A stretch of DNA of 64,000 nt from Pseudomonas sp. SG20056 (GCF_031764535.1 NZ_CP134499.1:4419679-4483678); one strand, 5' to 3'. Numbered from the stretch's first letter, positions 18,012 through 26,667 are shown. Notes: generated by a model from the letters alone, not told the origin. A program made the numbers and translations.

Positions 18012-18269
18012 TTACTCGCCGACAGTACCTTTGGCGGCATTGCACTCAGCGAGGGTCATCGACTTGAAGCCGTGACCTTTGCAGGCACCCTGACCTTTGC
18101 AGCTGTTTTCGGCGGTCTTGCAGTCATTCTGGCCTTTGCAGGACGTGACGCCGTAACAATGTACTTTGGCTTCTTCAGCCACTGCTACGGTGCTTGAGAG
18201 ACCAGCGAACAGGCTGGCAGCAGCGAAAGCGATAGCAGCACCAGTAGCAGCGGTAGATTTCATGTTCAT
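18012..18269 (-). CDS. bufA: Bufferin-type RiPP precursor, six Cys, BufA family
   Basis: An 85-residue precursor. A Sec signal peptide (MNMKSTAATGAAIAFAAASL, through AVA near residue 31) is followed by a core with Cys at 38, 44, 50, 57, 63 and 76, spaced as HCYGVTSCKGQNDC, ENSCKGQGACKGHGF and ECNAAKG. This matches bufferins, copper-binding periplasmic peptides whose cysteines are modified by the MNIO enzyme before export. It resembles the BufA2-type Cys pattern as I recall it. Expected role: sequester copper or another thiophilic metal in the periplasm. First gene of bufABC; no DoxX-like bufD is present nearby. Confidence 0.88.
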   Translation of the reverse strand: MNMKSTAATGAAIAFAAASLFAGLSSTVAVAEEAKVHCYGVTSCKGQNDCKTAENSCKGQGACKGHGFKSMTLAECNAAKGTVGE

Positions 18270-18386
18270 GTGCGTATCCTCGGGTGATCTGGGTTGGCCG
18301 GACGAAAAGGGTTTTGTGTGCCGGCATTCAACTAGAGCGACGAGACGAACAGGCGTTACAGCAGCGCTGAAAAAAACTTTAGCGAT

Positions 18387-19406
18387 TCAGCGCCGACGCA
18401 GTAAAAGCACGAAAAACACCCCACCAATCGCCGCAGTGGCGATGCCGATGGGCAGGTCCTGTGGGGCCAGCAGGGTGCGCGCGGCGACATCCACCCAGAC
18501 CAGAAACAGCGCGCCAAGCAGCGCACTCACCGGCAGCAGGCGACGGTGTTCGGCGCCCACCAGAAAGCGCGCCACGTGCGGCAGGATCAGCCCGACAAAG
18601 CCGATGGCACCGCTCAGCGACACCAGCACCCCGGTCAGCAGCGAGGCGCAGACAAACACCAGCAAACGCACCCGACGTGGCTCCAGGCCCAGGCTGACGG
18701 CGCTGTGTTCACCGGCCATCAGCGCATTCAGCGCCCGCGCCAGACCGAGCAACAGCAGCAGGGCCAGCGCCAGGCACAGCGCCGGCAGCCACAGCAGTTC
18801 CCAGCGCGCCAGACCAAGGCCGCCGAGCATCCAGAAGATCACCGAACTGGCGGCATGGTGATCACCGAGAAACAGCAGCAGGTTGCTCGCTGCCATCATC
18901 ACAAACGACACCGCCACCCCGGCCAGCAACAGGCGATCACTCTCCAGCCGACCGCCGCGACTGGCAATCGCCAGCACCAGCAGCATGCTCACCAGTGCGC
19001 CGACAAAGGCCGCCAACGGCAGGCTGAGCAGGCCGATAAACTCACCCAGATAGAGCACCACAATCACCGCGCCGAGCGCCGCACCGGAGCTGACCCCAAG
19101 CAGATGTGGATCAGCCAGCGGATTGCGCGTCACCGCCTGCAACGCCGTGCCGACCAGCGCCAGCCCGGCCCCCACCAGTGCACCGAGCACCACCCGTGGC
19201 GCACGGATCAGCCAGACGATGCTGTCCTGGGCGCTGCTCACCGCCTGCGCCGGCTGCAAGTCAAACAGGCGCTGGCCGAGGATCTCCAGCACACTCGGCA
19301 AGGGCACCGGCGCGGCGCCAAAGCCCAATGACGCGGCGCAGGACAGCGCCAGCGCCAAGGCCAGCACCAGCAACAACAGGCGGTAGGCGCGCGGGCTGCG
19401 AATCAT
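18387..19406 (-). CDS. FecCD/BtuC-type ABC transporter permease
   Basis: A 339-residue permease with about ten membrane helices. Family landmarks: IRAPRVVLGALVGAGLALVGTALQAVTRNPLADPHLLGVSSGAALGAV, then LLLAGVAVSF, the helix pair GAIGFVGLILPHVAR that contacts the ATPase, and the C-terminal DLPIGIATAAIGGVFFVLLLRRR. It imports cobalamin, haem or iron chelates. Because the operon sits behind a cobalamin riboswitch, a corrinoid is the best guess. Its ATG overlaps the stop of the binding-protein gene (ATGA). Last gene of the uptake operon; no clear terminator follows. Confidence 0.9.
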   Translation of the reverse strand: MIRSPRAYRLLLLVLALALALSCAASLGFGAAPVPLPSVLEILGQRLFDLQPAQAVSSAQDSIVWLIRAPRVVLGALVGAGLALVGTALQAVTRNPLADPHLLGVSSGAALGAVIVVLYLGEFIGLLSLPLAAFVGALVSMLLVLAIASRGGRLESDRLLLAGVAVSFVMMAASNLLLFLGDHHAASSVIFWMLGGLGLARWELLWLPALCLALALLLLLGLARALNALMAGEHSAVSLGLEPRRVRLLVFVCASLLTGVLVSLSGAIGFVGLILPHVARFLVGAEHRRLLPVSALLGALFLVWVDVAARTLLAPQDLPIGIATAAIGGVFFVLLLRRR

Positions 19407-20356
19407 TGACCGAACGCCTGCGGGTGCAGTGCGGCGGCCAGGGTTTCGATGGCGGCGGCGTTGTCCAGGCTCGGAGTGACGGCCAGGTACGGCAGCACCA
19501 CAAAGCGCTGTTCACGGATCGCCGTCAGCCCCTGCAAGGCCGGGTGCTGCAGCAGAAAGTCACGCTTCTGCGCCGCGCTGCGCTCGCCGTAATCGACGAT
19601 CAGAATCACCTCGGGGTCGCTGCTGATCACCGCTTCCCAACCAACGCGCACCCAGCTCGCGGCCAGCTCATCCATCACATTGCGCCCGCCAGCGGCTTCG
19701 ATCAGCGCCTGTGGCATGGCCAGGCGGCCGGCGGTAAACGGGCTTTCCTCGCCGCTGTCGTAGAGAAACACCCGTGGCGCCGGGCCGCTATCGGCCAGGC
19801 GTGCACGCACCGCCGCCACCCGTTGCTGCATGCCCTGCACCAGCGCCTCAGCGCGAGGCTGCACGGCGAAGATGCGGCCAAGGTTGTGCAGATCGTTGTA
19901 GACATCCTCCAGGCTGGCCACCCGGCGTGGCATGACATGGGCGCAGGACTCGCTCAGCTCATACACCGGAATGCCGAACCGCGCCAGGCTGGCCGGGGTG
20001 ACTTCACCACCGACGCGCATGCCGTAGTTCCAGCCGGCGAAGAAGAAATCCGCCTCGGCGTTGAGCAAGTTTTCCAGCGACGGATGCCGCGCGGCCAACT
20101 CGGGCAAGTCGGCCAGCTGCGCCATCAGCTCGGGGTTGGGAGTTTTCCAGGCGCTGATGCCGCTGTAACCGACCATCCGCGATTTCAGCCCGAGGGCCAG
20201 CAGCATGCCGGTCAGGTTGATGTCCTGACTGACTGCGCGCTGCGGCGGTTGTTCGATGGTCAGCTGACGGTCGCAGCTGGTGACGGTAACCGCCTGGGCA
20301 GACAGGGCCGCGCCCAGCAGCGGCAGGCAGAGGGCGTAATGCAGAAAACGCTTCAT
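19403..20356 (-). CDS. Periplasmic binding protein of the corrinoid/iron ABC importer
   Basis: A 317-residue class III periplasmic binding protein with a signal peptide (MKRFLHYALCLPLLGAALSAQA). Landmarks: RAVSQDINLTGMLLALGLKSRMVGYSG, NLLNAEADFFFAGWNYGM, GGRNVMDELAASWVRVGWEAVISSDPEVILIVDYG. It delivers the ligand to the permease. The ligand is inferred from the riboswitch only; such proteins also bind siderophores. ATG 20356 overlaps the ATPase stop (ATGA). Confidence 0.88.
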   Translation of the reverse strand: MKRFLHYALCLPLLGAALSAQAVTVTSCDRQLTIEQPPQRAVSQDINLTGMLLALGLKSRMVGYSGISAWKTPNPELMAQLADLPELAARHPSLENLLNAEADFFFAGWNYGMRVGGEVTPASLARFGIPVYELSESCAHVMPRRVASLEDVYNDLHNLGRIFAVQPRAEALVQGMQQRVAAVRARLADSGPAPRVFLYDSGEESPFTAGRLAMPQALIEAAGGRNVMDELAASWVRVGWEAVISSDPEVILIVDYGERSAAQKRDFLLQHPALQGLTAIREQRFVVLPYLAVTPSLDNAAAIETLAAALHPQAFGQ

Positions 20357-21123
20357 GGATTGATCCAGGTAATACGCGGGTGCCCCGCGAGGGGATGACG
20401 GTCGACCAGCGCCTGCACGCCATACACCTCGGCCAGCAGCGCTTCCGTCAGCACTTCGGCGGGGGTGCCGCTGGCCACCACGCGGCCATGGTCGAGCACA
20501 TACAGGCGGTCGCAAAAGGCCGCTGCCAGGTTGAGATCATGGAAGCTGGCCAGGGTTGCCAGGCCAAGGTTTTTGATCAGCCGCAACAGCTCCAGCTGGT
20601 AGCGCGGGTCGAGGTGATTGGTCGGCTCGTCGAGGATCAGCAGCGTCGGTTGCTGCACCAACGCGCGGGCCAGCAGCACACGTTGCTTCTCGCCGCCGGA
20701 AAGGTGGGCGAAAGCCTGGCGCTTGTGCTCGGTCAAACCCACCCGCGCCAATGCCTGCTCGACCAGGGCGAGATCGGCCTGATCATCGCCATCGAACAGG
20801 CCCTTGTGCGGCGTGCGGCCCATGGCGGCGACTTCGGCCACGGTGAGGCCGAAGTCCTGGGGAAACTCCTGCAACACCACCGCCACCCGCTGCGCGCACC
20901 AGCGCGGCGAACGGCTCCACAGCGCTTCGCCGTCCAGCTCGACACAGCCCTGATCAGGCCGCTGAAAACGGTAGGCGCAGCGCAGCAGGCTGGTCTTGCC
21001 GCTGCCGTTGGGGCCGAGCAGACCGACCAGCTGGCCGTCGCCCACCGCCAGGTCGATGCCGTCGAGCAAGGCCTGCTCGCCGTTGGGCGACCAGGCCAGG
21101 TCGCTGATCTGCAAGTGCGGCAT
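20353..21123 (-). CDS. ABC transporter ATPase of the corrinoid/iron importer
   Basis: A 256-residue ATP-binding subunit. Walker A GPNGSGKTS (residues ~35-43), Q-loop VVLQEFPQDFGLTVAEVAAMGRTPHKG, signature LSGGEKQRVLLARALVQQPTLLILDEPTNHLDP (includes Walker B), H-switch ASFHDLNLAAAFCDRLYVL. It powers the FecCD-type permease. ATG 21123 overlaps the receptor stop by one base (TGATG). The open frame to 21399 runs into the receptor gene and is not used. Confidence 0.92.
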   Translation of the reverse strand: MPHLQISDLAWSPNGEQALLDGIDLAVGDGQLVGLLGPNGSGKTSLLRCAYRFQRPDQGCVELDGEALWSRSPRWCAQRVAVVLQEFPQDFGLTVAEVAAMGRTPHKGLFDGDDQADLALVEQALARVGLTEHKRQAFAHLSGGEKQRVLLARALVQQPTLLILDEPTNHLDPRYQLELLRLIKNLGLATLASFHDLNLAAAFCDRLYVLDHGRVVASGTPAEVLTEALLAEVYGVQALVDRHPLAGHPRITWINP

Positions 21124-23234
21124 CAGAAACGGTAATCGGCAGTGACGAACAACGAACGCGGCGCGCCTAGGTACCACTGCTGGCCATCGCTGCTGCCGGT
21201 GGTGGCGTACTGGCGGTCGAACAGGTTGTTCAGCTCCAGCCCCAGACGCACGTCCGCCAGCACTTGCCAGCCGATGTTGGCATCGACCACGGTGTAGCTC
21301 GGCAGCGTCACGTTGTTCGCCGTGTCGGCGTAGCGCGCATCGACATAACGCGCGCCGACACCGGCCTGCACCTGCTCGCTCAGCGCCTTGCTCAGCCACA
21401 GGTTGGCGGTGCGCCGTGGCACGTTGGTCGGCCGATTGCCGCTGCGGTCACCACCGGCTTCCGTGAAGTCGTCGTACTCGGCGCGCACCCACGCGGCGTT
21501 GGCCGACACCTGCCAGCCCTGCCCCAGCGCCAGCTCCAGGGTGGCTTCCAGGCCGTCGGACGACTGCTGGCCGATCTGCTCGGTCGACGCGGTCGGGGTG
21601 GCGCGGCTGAGCAGCTTCTCCTTGACGATATGGTAAGCAGCCAGCGTCCATTCGCCCTGGCCATTCCAGAACGCCTGCTTGAGGCCGATTTCGGTTTGCT
21701 TGGCCTCGCTCAGGTCGAACTGCTGCTGGGTCGGGTTGAGTGTCAGCAGGTTGCTCACGCCCTCGGTGCTAGTGGCATACTGACCATACAGCGACAGCTC
21801 GGGCGTGACCTCGAAGACCAAGCCGGCGCGCCAGTTATCGCCGCTGAGGCTGCGGTCCTTACGCGAGTCATCAACCAGGTTACTGCGGTCGATATGTACC
21901 TGATCGCGGCGCACACCGCTGACCAGCGACAGGCGCTCAGTCAGCTGGGTGCGGTTCTCGGCGAACAGCGAGAATTGCCGCGCCAGATTGCGTTCGCGCG
22001 GGCCGTACCCCAGTGGATCGGTGCTCTGGTACTGGCCACCACCGCTGCCGGCGAGCGGCACGCTGTCAGTAAAGCTGCTGGCAAAGTCGTGCTGACGGGC
22101 GAAGTGAATACGGTTGTAGTCCACGCCCACCACGCTGCGGCTATCCAGACCGAAAAGGGCGTGCTCCAGGGTGAAGGTCTGACGGTCGCCGACCTGCTCC
22201 TGGGTGTGCTTGATCTCGTAGAAATCGCTGCGCTTGACCTGATCACCCGGCTGCCAGCGGTAGGACTCAGCATTGCGCCAGTAGCGCTGGGTTTTGATGT
22301 AGTAGAGCTGGTTGCTGGCGCTCAGGGCATCGTTGATCCGCCAGTCGCTGACCAGTCGGGTGATCTGGTCGTTGTAGCGAATCTCGGCGTTATCGACGTT
22401 GTAATTGCTCTCGCGCAGGCTCTCGCGGTACTGGCCGGCGACCAGCGGCGTGCCCAGGTAGCGCTGCGGGTCCTGATCGCCCTGATCATGGGACAGGGTG
22501 AAACTCAGCGCATCGCTGGCATCCCAGCGCAGGGCCGCGCTCAACGCCTGGCTCTGCGACTCGCCGTCATCGACCCAGCCATTGCTGGCCTGCTGATTGA
22601 GGTTGAGCCGGTAGCTCAACGCATCGCTGAGCGAACCACCGCTGTCCAGCGCGGCCTGGCGGCGATCGTCGCTGCCGTAACCGAAGCGCAGCTGGTTGCT
22701 GATGGCGCCGGTAAAGGGCTTTTTCGGCACCACGTTGATCACCGCGCCGGTCGCGCCTTCGCCGTACAGCACCGAGGCCGGGCCGCGCAGCACGTCGACG
22801 CGCTCCACCGACCAGGTGTCGACCGGGAAGGTCACGGTGCCGGCCCCGACATACTGACGGGTGCCGTCGTACAGCTGCATGGTCGCGCTGTGCCCGGTAA
22901 AGCCGCGCGCCGACAGTGCGGTGCCGCCATTGCCGGGGCTGCCAATGCTGCTGATGCCAGGGGTGCGGGTGACCGCGTCCTGCACGCTGAGGTTGTTGCG
23001 CCCGCGCACCTGCGCGCCGCTCAGGCTGCTGGTGCTGGCAGGGGTTTGCAGGGCCGTCAGGCCCAAGCGCGAACCACTGCTGCTGGGCGTATGCAGATCG
23101 CTTTCGCCCTCCGCAGCAGCCTTGGCCTGAATGGTCGTGGCCGGCAAATTGACCGGGGACTCGCCCGCCACAGCCGTACCGGCCAGGCACAGGGCAAGGG
23201 AAACAGAGAGTTGAGACAGGGGATAGCGCGCCAT
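21123..23234 (-). CDS. TonB-dependent outer-membrane receptor under a cobalamin riboswitch
   Basis: A 703-residue receptor: signal peptide (LSQLSVSLALCLAGTAVA), plug domain (SVQDAVTRTPGISSIGSPG, FTGHSATMQLYDG, VERVDVLRGPASVLYGEGATGAVINVVPKKP) and a 22-strand barrel ending in aromatic F (SLFVTADYRF). Length and sequence are of the siderophore-receptor (FhuA-like) type and not of the shorter BtuB type. The upstream cobalamin riboswitch and the coupled ABC genes suggest a corrinoid, corrinoid precursor or metallophore ligand; this is unresolved. ATG 23234 has GGAAG upstream. A MITE lies between the riboswitch and this start. Confidence 0.9.
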   Translation of the reverse strand: MARYPLSQLSVSLALCLAGTAVAGESPVNLPATTIQAKAAAEGESDLHTPSSSGSRLGLTALQTPASTSSLSGAQVRGRNNLSVQDAVTRTPGISSIGSPGNGGTALSARGFTGHSATMQLYDGTRQYVGAGTVTFPVDTWSVERVDVLRGPASVLYGEGATGAVINVVPKKPFTGAISNQLRFGYGSDDRRQAALDSGGSLSDALSYRLNLNQQASNGWVDDGESQSQALSAALRWDASDALSFTLSHDQGDQDPQRYLGTPLVAGQYRESLRESNYNVDNAEIRYNDQITRLVSDWRINDALSASNQLYYIKTQRYWRNAESYRWQPGDQVKRSDFYEIKHTQEQVGDRQTFTLEHALFGLDSRSVVGVDYNRIHFARQHDFASSFTDSVPLAGSGGGQYQSTDPLGYGPRERNLARQFSLFAENRTQLTERLSLVSGVRRDQVHIDRSNLVDDSRKDRSLSGDNWRAGLVFEVTPELSLYGQYATSTEGVSNLLTLNPTQQQFDLSEAKQTEIGLKQAFWNGQGEWTLAAYHIVKEKLLSRATPTASTEQIGQQSSDGLEATLELALGQGWQVSANAAWVRAEYDDFTEAGGDRSGNRPTNVPRRTANLWLSKALSEQVQAGVGARYVDARYADTANNVTLPSYTVVDANIGWQVLADVRLGLELNNLFDRQYATTGSSDGQQWYLGAPRSLFVTADYRF

Positions 23235-23396
23235 GATGCTTCCATCGCAAAAGGGATAGGCACGGCAATCCCGATGGAAACGCGCAACAGCAAAACACGG
23301 GCGCACAGGCACCCACGATCGGCGTCAACGCCCGCCCACCGCGGGTTGCCAAACAGTTGGGAGTTGCCGCTGCATCACTGGCAGCGCACAACATCC

Positions 23397-23544
23397 CTAA
23401 GAACCTGTTTACGATTCCGCGAGCTAGAGCAATGCAAGGCAAAAAGAGGCAAGGAAGCGGAGTGTACTTTTGTACATGAGCATTCCGAGCCTGTTTTTAA
23501 CGCAGCAGTGCCGACGCGCAGCAGATGGTAGACAGGTTCTAAGA
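23397..23544. mobile_element. MITE-like element, ~148 bp with terminal inverted repeats
   Basis: The left end (CTAAGAACCTGTTTACGATT, from 23397) and the right end read in reverse (CTTAGAACCTGTCTACCATC, from 23544) are near-identical inverted repeats. The inside contains AATGCAAGGCAAAAAGAGGC and ATGAGCATTCCGAGCCTG, which I recall from a dispersed non-coding repeat of pseudomonads. No ORF is inside. It lies exactly between the riboswitch aptamer and the receptor gene. Confidence 0.72.
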
Positions 23545-23722
23545 ATCAGGCCGGTCTCCGGGCTTACGAGGGTCATGAAGCCATCGCCTTCCCATGCAGA
23601 AACTGCACAGTGGCATCGTGATGACGTCGCTCGCTTACCGTTGCGGGGGCAGCGTCGGACTAGCCCAAAGGGCGCACCGACTTCCCGTTTAACCTCACGC
23701 ACGGCGGCGTGAGACACCTGAA
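23545..23722 (-). promoter_or_regulatory. Cobalamin riboswitch of the uptake operon
   Basis: Reading on the minus strand: GGTGTC near the 5' end, GGGAAGTCGGTGCG, the B12-box-like core GCTGCCCCCGCAACGGTAAG, CCACTGTGCAG, TGGGAAGGCG, and the 3' closing AAGCCCGGAGACCGGCC. The order matches the Cobalamin aptamer family. It should lower expression of the receptor/ABC operon when adenosylcobalamin is plentiful. Confidence 0.93.
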
Positions 23723-23805
23723 ACGGCGCGGATATGACCATCCGCGCCAGCACAAGTCAAGACGTGAACTCGACAAGGCCGCCCGCTCAAGGACGAGGGT
23801 TACAT

Positions 23806-23881
23806 CTGTGGGAGGCGCTTTAGCGGCGACTTCTGATAAGTGATAGAGCGGCTGTAGTCGCGGCTAAAGCCCCTCCCACAC
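23806..23881. repeat. REP doublet after the ferredoxin-like gene
   Basis: CTGTGGGAGGCGCTTTAGCG paired with TCGCGGCTAAAGCCCCTCCC, with about 30 bases between the arms. Same family as 12861, 29680 and 39301, with one arm slightly diverged. It directly follows the stop at 23882. Confidence 0.8.
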
Positions 23882-24598
23882 TCAGCTCTGATCAATGCGC
23901 AGCTCGGGCACGGCGCGGCCGGCCACCAGGCGCTCATCGACCAGGCGGATCAGCTCGGCTTCATCGCGCACGCGGAACCACTCACCGGCCGGATAAAGGC
24001 TGGCCGTCGGGCCCAGATCACAGGGGAACTGGCACTGCGTACGGGTGATATGCACGCCGCCTTCGCACTCCAGTTTGCCGGCGGCCTTGAGGCGCTGACG
24101 CAGGGTTTTCCACAGGTCCAGCGCACCGCGCCGGGTGCAGCGCGGGCCGTTGCACAACAGCAGGCGCTGCGCATGCGGCGGAATCTGCGACCAGGCGTGA
24201 TGCCCCGGCACCGCGGCCACACCGACACAAGGCAGGTGCAGCTCGGGGCGCTCGATCAGCGCGCAGGCGGCCTCCACCGGCAAGCCCTCGGCCTGGCCAA
24301 TCGCACTGGCGACAAACAGCTGATCGGGATTGGCCTGCTGGCCTAGCTCGCTGCGCAGCCAATCGAGGTGCGGGCTGCTGCTCTGCGGCTCCAGATCAAT
24401 CACCAGCAACGGCCGCTCGCCCTCGGTAACCCGCTGCCAGAGCGGCGCATAGCCTGCGCTGGTATCGACGATATCGGCCAACGCCGCTTCCCCGCGCAGC
24501 TCAGCCAAGCGCCGGCGGAACAGCTCAGCAAACGCGCCCTCGGCCAGGTCAGGGCCGACAAACAGAATGCGGGCGTAAGGGGAAACGGACGTGGTCAT
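23882..24598 (-). CDS. (2Fe-2S) ferredoxin-domain protein in the cob cluster
   Basis: A 238-residue protein. The N-terminal ~130 residues (ARILFVGPDLAEGAFAELFRRRLAEL, ADIVDTSAGYAPLW) resemble a chelatase-like or CbiX-like fold, but weakly. The C-terminal part is a thioredoxin-like [2Fe-2S] domain: LLLCNGPRCTRRGALDLW and then ITRTQCQFPCDLGPTASLYPAGEWF, giving four Cys in the C-x4-C...C-x3-C arrangement. ATG 24598 has GGAGG five bases upstream. It follows cobK by 78 bases and is probably in that operon. It may supply electrons to a corrin-ring step or to the chelatase; this is inference only. Confidence 0.78.
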   Translation of the reverse strand: MTTSVSPYARILFVGPDLAEGAFAELFRRRLAELRGEAALADIVDTSAGYAPLWQRVTEGERPLLVIDLEPQSSSPHLDWLRSELGQQANPDQLFVASAIGQAEGLPVEAACALIERPELHLPCVGVAAVPGHHAWSQIPPHAQRLLLCNGPRCTRRGALDLWKTLRQRLKAAGKLECEGGVHITRTQCQFPCDLGPTASLYPAGEWFRVRDEAELIRLVDERLVAGRAVPELRIDQS

Positions 24599-24676
24599 GG
24601 CGGCCTCCAAAGCGGGGCGGCAGTCTAACAGGGGATTTTTTGCCTTGGGGGGCAACCGCTCGGCGGCCAACTTGCC

Positions 24677-25396
24677 CTATAACTGCAGCGCCTCGGTCAG
24701 CGCTTCGAGGCTAACAAACTCGCGGTCCACACTCGGCAAGAGCGGCCGGCGCAGCAGCAATACCGGCAAACCCAACTCGCGCGCCACCTGCAATTTCGGC
24801 TCGGTGGACTGGCTGCCACTGTTCTTGCTGATCAGCACATCGGTGCCCAGGCGAGCGAATAACGCGCGTTCCTCGTCCAGCGCGAACGGCCCGCGCGCCC
24901 CGATAATCTCGGCACGCGGCACGCCTTGCTGGGCCGTCAGACAACGTACGGTCCAGTGCTGATGCAGGGGTATCTCGTGCAGGTGTTCCAGCGGCTCGCG
25001 GCCCAGGGTAAACAGCGGACGGCGGAAATCCTTCAGGGCTTCGACCAAACCGGCCCAGTTATCCACTTCACGCCAGTCATCACCCTCGCCGGCTTGCCAG
25101 CCGGGACGACGCAGCGCCCAGCAGGCGATTCCGCTCAACTCGGCGGCGCGGACGGCATTGGCGCTGATCTGTGCGGCATAGGGGTGGGTCAGATCCAACA
25201 GCAGTTCGATGCACTGCTCGCGGATAAACTCCGCCAATCCTTCGGCCCCGCCAAAGCCACCAACGCGCACCTGGCAGGGCAAGTCATCCGGCACCCGACC
25301 CAGCCCGGCCAGGCTGTAGATGGCTTCGGGGTTTAAACGGCGCGCCAGACGCAAGGCCTCGGTAGTGCCGCCAAGCAGCAGGATGCGCGGGCTCAC
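24677..25396 (-). CDS. cobK: Precorrin-6A reductase CobK
   Basis: A 239-residue NADPH-dependent reductase that converts precorrin-6A to dihydro-precorrin-6 (precorrin-6B) in the aerobic B12 route. Family marks: ILLLGGTTEALRLARRL at the N-terminus, ELLLDLTHPYAAQISANA in the middle, DVLISKNSGSQSTEPKLQVARELGLPVLLLRRP at the C-terminus. Its start overlaps the cobL stop by four bases. Confidence 0.95.
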   Translation of the reverse strand: MSPRILLLGGTTEALRLARRLNPEAIYSLAGLGRVPDDLPCQVRVGGFGGAEGLAEFIREQCIELLLDLTHPYAAQISANAVRAAELSGIACWALRRPGWQAGEGDDWREVDNWAGLVEALKDFRRPLFTLGREPLEHLHEIPLHQHWTVRCLTAQQGVPRAEIIGARGPFALDEERALFARLGTDVLISKNSGSQSTEPKLQVARELGLPVLLLRRPLLPSVDREFVSLEALTEALQL

Positions 25397-26595
25397 GGCT
25401 TGCGCACCTCCAGCAGAGTGATCGGCAAGGCGCTGCGCCAGGTGTCGAAACCGCCCAACGGCTGCGCCTGGGCCACGCTGATACGGGTCAACTCACCGCC
25501 CACCTGCTCGCGCCAGGCCACCAGTGCCGCTTCGCTTTGCAGGGTCACGGCATTGGCCACTAGGCGCCCGCCCGGTTTCAGGCTGGCCCAGCACTGCTCC
25601 AGCACGCCGGGGATGGTCACGCCGCCACCGATAAAGATCGCATCCGGCGCAGCCAATCCGGCCAAAGCTTCGGGCGCGCGGCCGGCGACCAGTTGCAGAC
25701 CCGGCACGCCGAGAGCATCGCGGTTGTGCTGGATATGCGCCTGACGGCCGGCATCAGCCTCAATGGCCAGCGCCCGGCAGCTGGGGTGCGCGCGCATCCA
25801 CTCGATGCCGATGGAACCGCAGCCGGCACCGACATCCCAGAGCAGCTCACCGGGTTGCGGCGCCAGGCGCGCCAGGGTGATAGCGCGCACGTCGCGCTTG
25901 GTCAGCTGGCCATCGTGCTGATAGGCATCATCCGGCAAACCCGGCGTCAGCGGCAGCAGGCGCGCCTCAGCGCCCGCCACACAGTCGATTGCCAACAAAT
26001 TAAGGTCGGCCGCGCGCGGCAATGCCCAATCGCTGGCCAGACCATCGATGCGCCGTTCCTGATCGCCGCCCAGGTGCTCCAGAACGGTCAAACGGCTGGG
26101 ACCAAAACCGCGTTCACGCAGCAGCTCGGCCACCGCCGCCGGGCTGTCGCCGTCATTGCTCAACAGCAGCAGCCGCGCGCCGGGGAAAATCTGCGCCTGC
26201 AGCGCCGCCAACGGCCGCGCCACCAGCGACAGCACCGTCACGTCCTGCAGTGGCCAACCCAGGCGAGCAGCAGCCAGTGAGACGGATGAGGGCGCAGAGA
26301 ACACCTGCAATTCCTCAGCCGGCAGCTGCCGCGCCAGGCTCGCACCCACGCCATAGAACAGCGGATCACCGCTGGCCAGCACGCACACCGGCGTACCGTG
26401 CCGCGCCAGTACCGGCTCCAGGCTAAAGGGGCTCGGCCAGCGTTCGTGCTGCCCTGGCAGATTGCTGGGCAACAGCGCCAGCTGCCGTGGGCTGCCAACA
26501 ATCCACTGCGCCTCGCCCAGCGCCCGACGCGCCGCCTCACCCAGGCCGGCATAACCGTCTTCACCAATGCCCACCAGGGTTAACCAGGCTGTCAT
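25393..26595 (-). CDS. cobL: Precorrin-6Y C5,15-methyltransferase (decarboxylating) CobL
   Basis: A 400-residue bifunctional enzyme. The N-terminal tetrapyrrole methylase domain (LTLVGIGEDGYAGLGEAARRAL, VCVLASGDPLFYGVGASL) is the CbiE half. The C-terminal SAM domain (LLWDVGAGCGSIGIEWMR, AIFIGGGVTIPGVLEQCW) is the CbiT half. It methylates C5 and C15 and removes the C12 acetate carboxyl, giving precorrin-8. ATG 26595 has GAGGAG upstream. It is divergent from the riboswitch-led cobG operon, and I see no riboswitch on its own side. Confidence 0.95.
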   Translation of the reverse strand: MTAWLTLVGIGEDGYAGLGEAARRALGEAQWIVGSPRQLALLPSNLPGQHERWPSPFSLEPVLARHGTPVCVLASGDPLFYGVGASLARQLPAEELQVFSAPSSVSLAAARLGWPLQDVTVLSLVARPLAALQAQIFPGARLLLLSNDGDSPAAVAELLRERGFGPSRLTVLEHLGGDQERRIDGLASDWALPRAADLNLLAIDCVAGAEARLLPLTPGLPDDAYQHDGQLTKRDVRAITLARLAPQPGELLWDVGAGCGSIGIEWMRAHPSCRALAIEADAGRQAHIQHNRDALGVPGLQLVAGRAPEALAGLAAPDAIFIGGGVTIPGVLEQCWASLKPGGRLVANAVTLQSEAALVAWREQVGGELTRISVAQAQPLGGFDTWRSALPITLLEVRKP

Positions 26596-26667
26596 ACCCA
26601 CTCCTCTGCCCCCGCCCGACAAGCTAGGGTGTCAGCGCATCAAACAAAGCGGGCATAATACAGCCTT

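Noticed and set aside
21264..23531. 755-codon open frame antisense to the TonB receptor
   Set aside because: A GC-rich shadow frame. The minus-strand gene has complete receptor motifs and a ribosome site.
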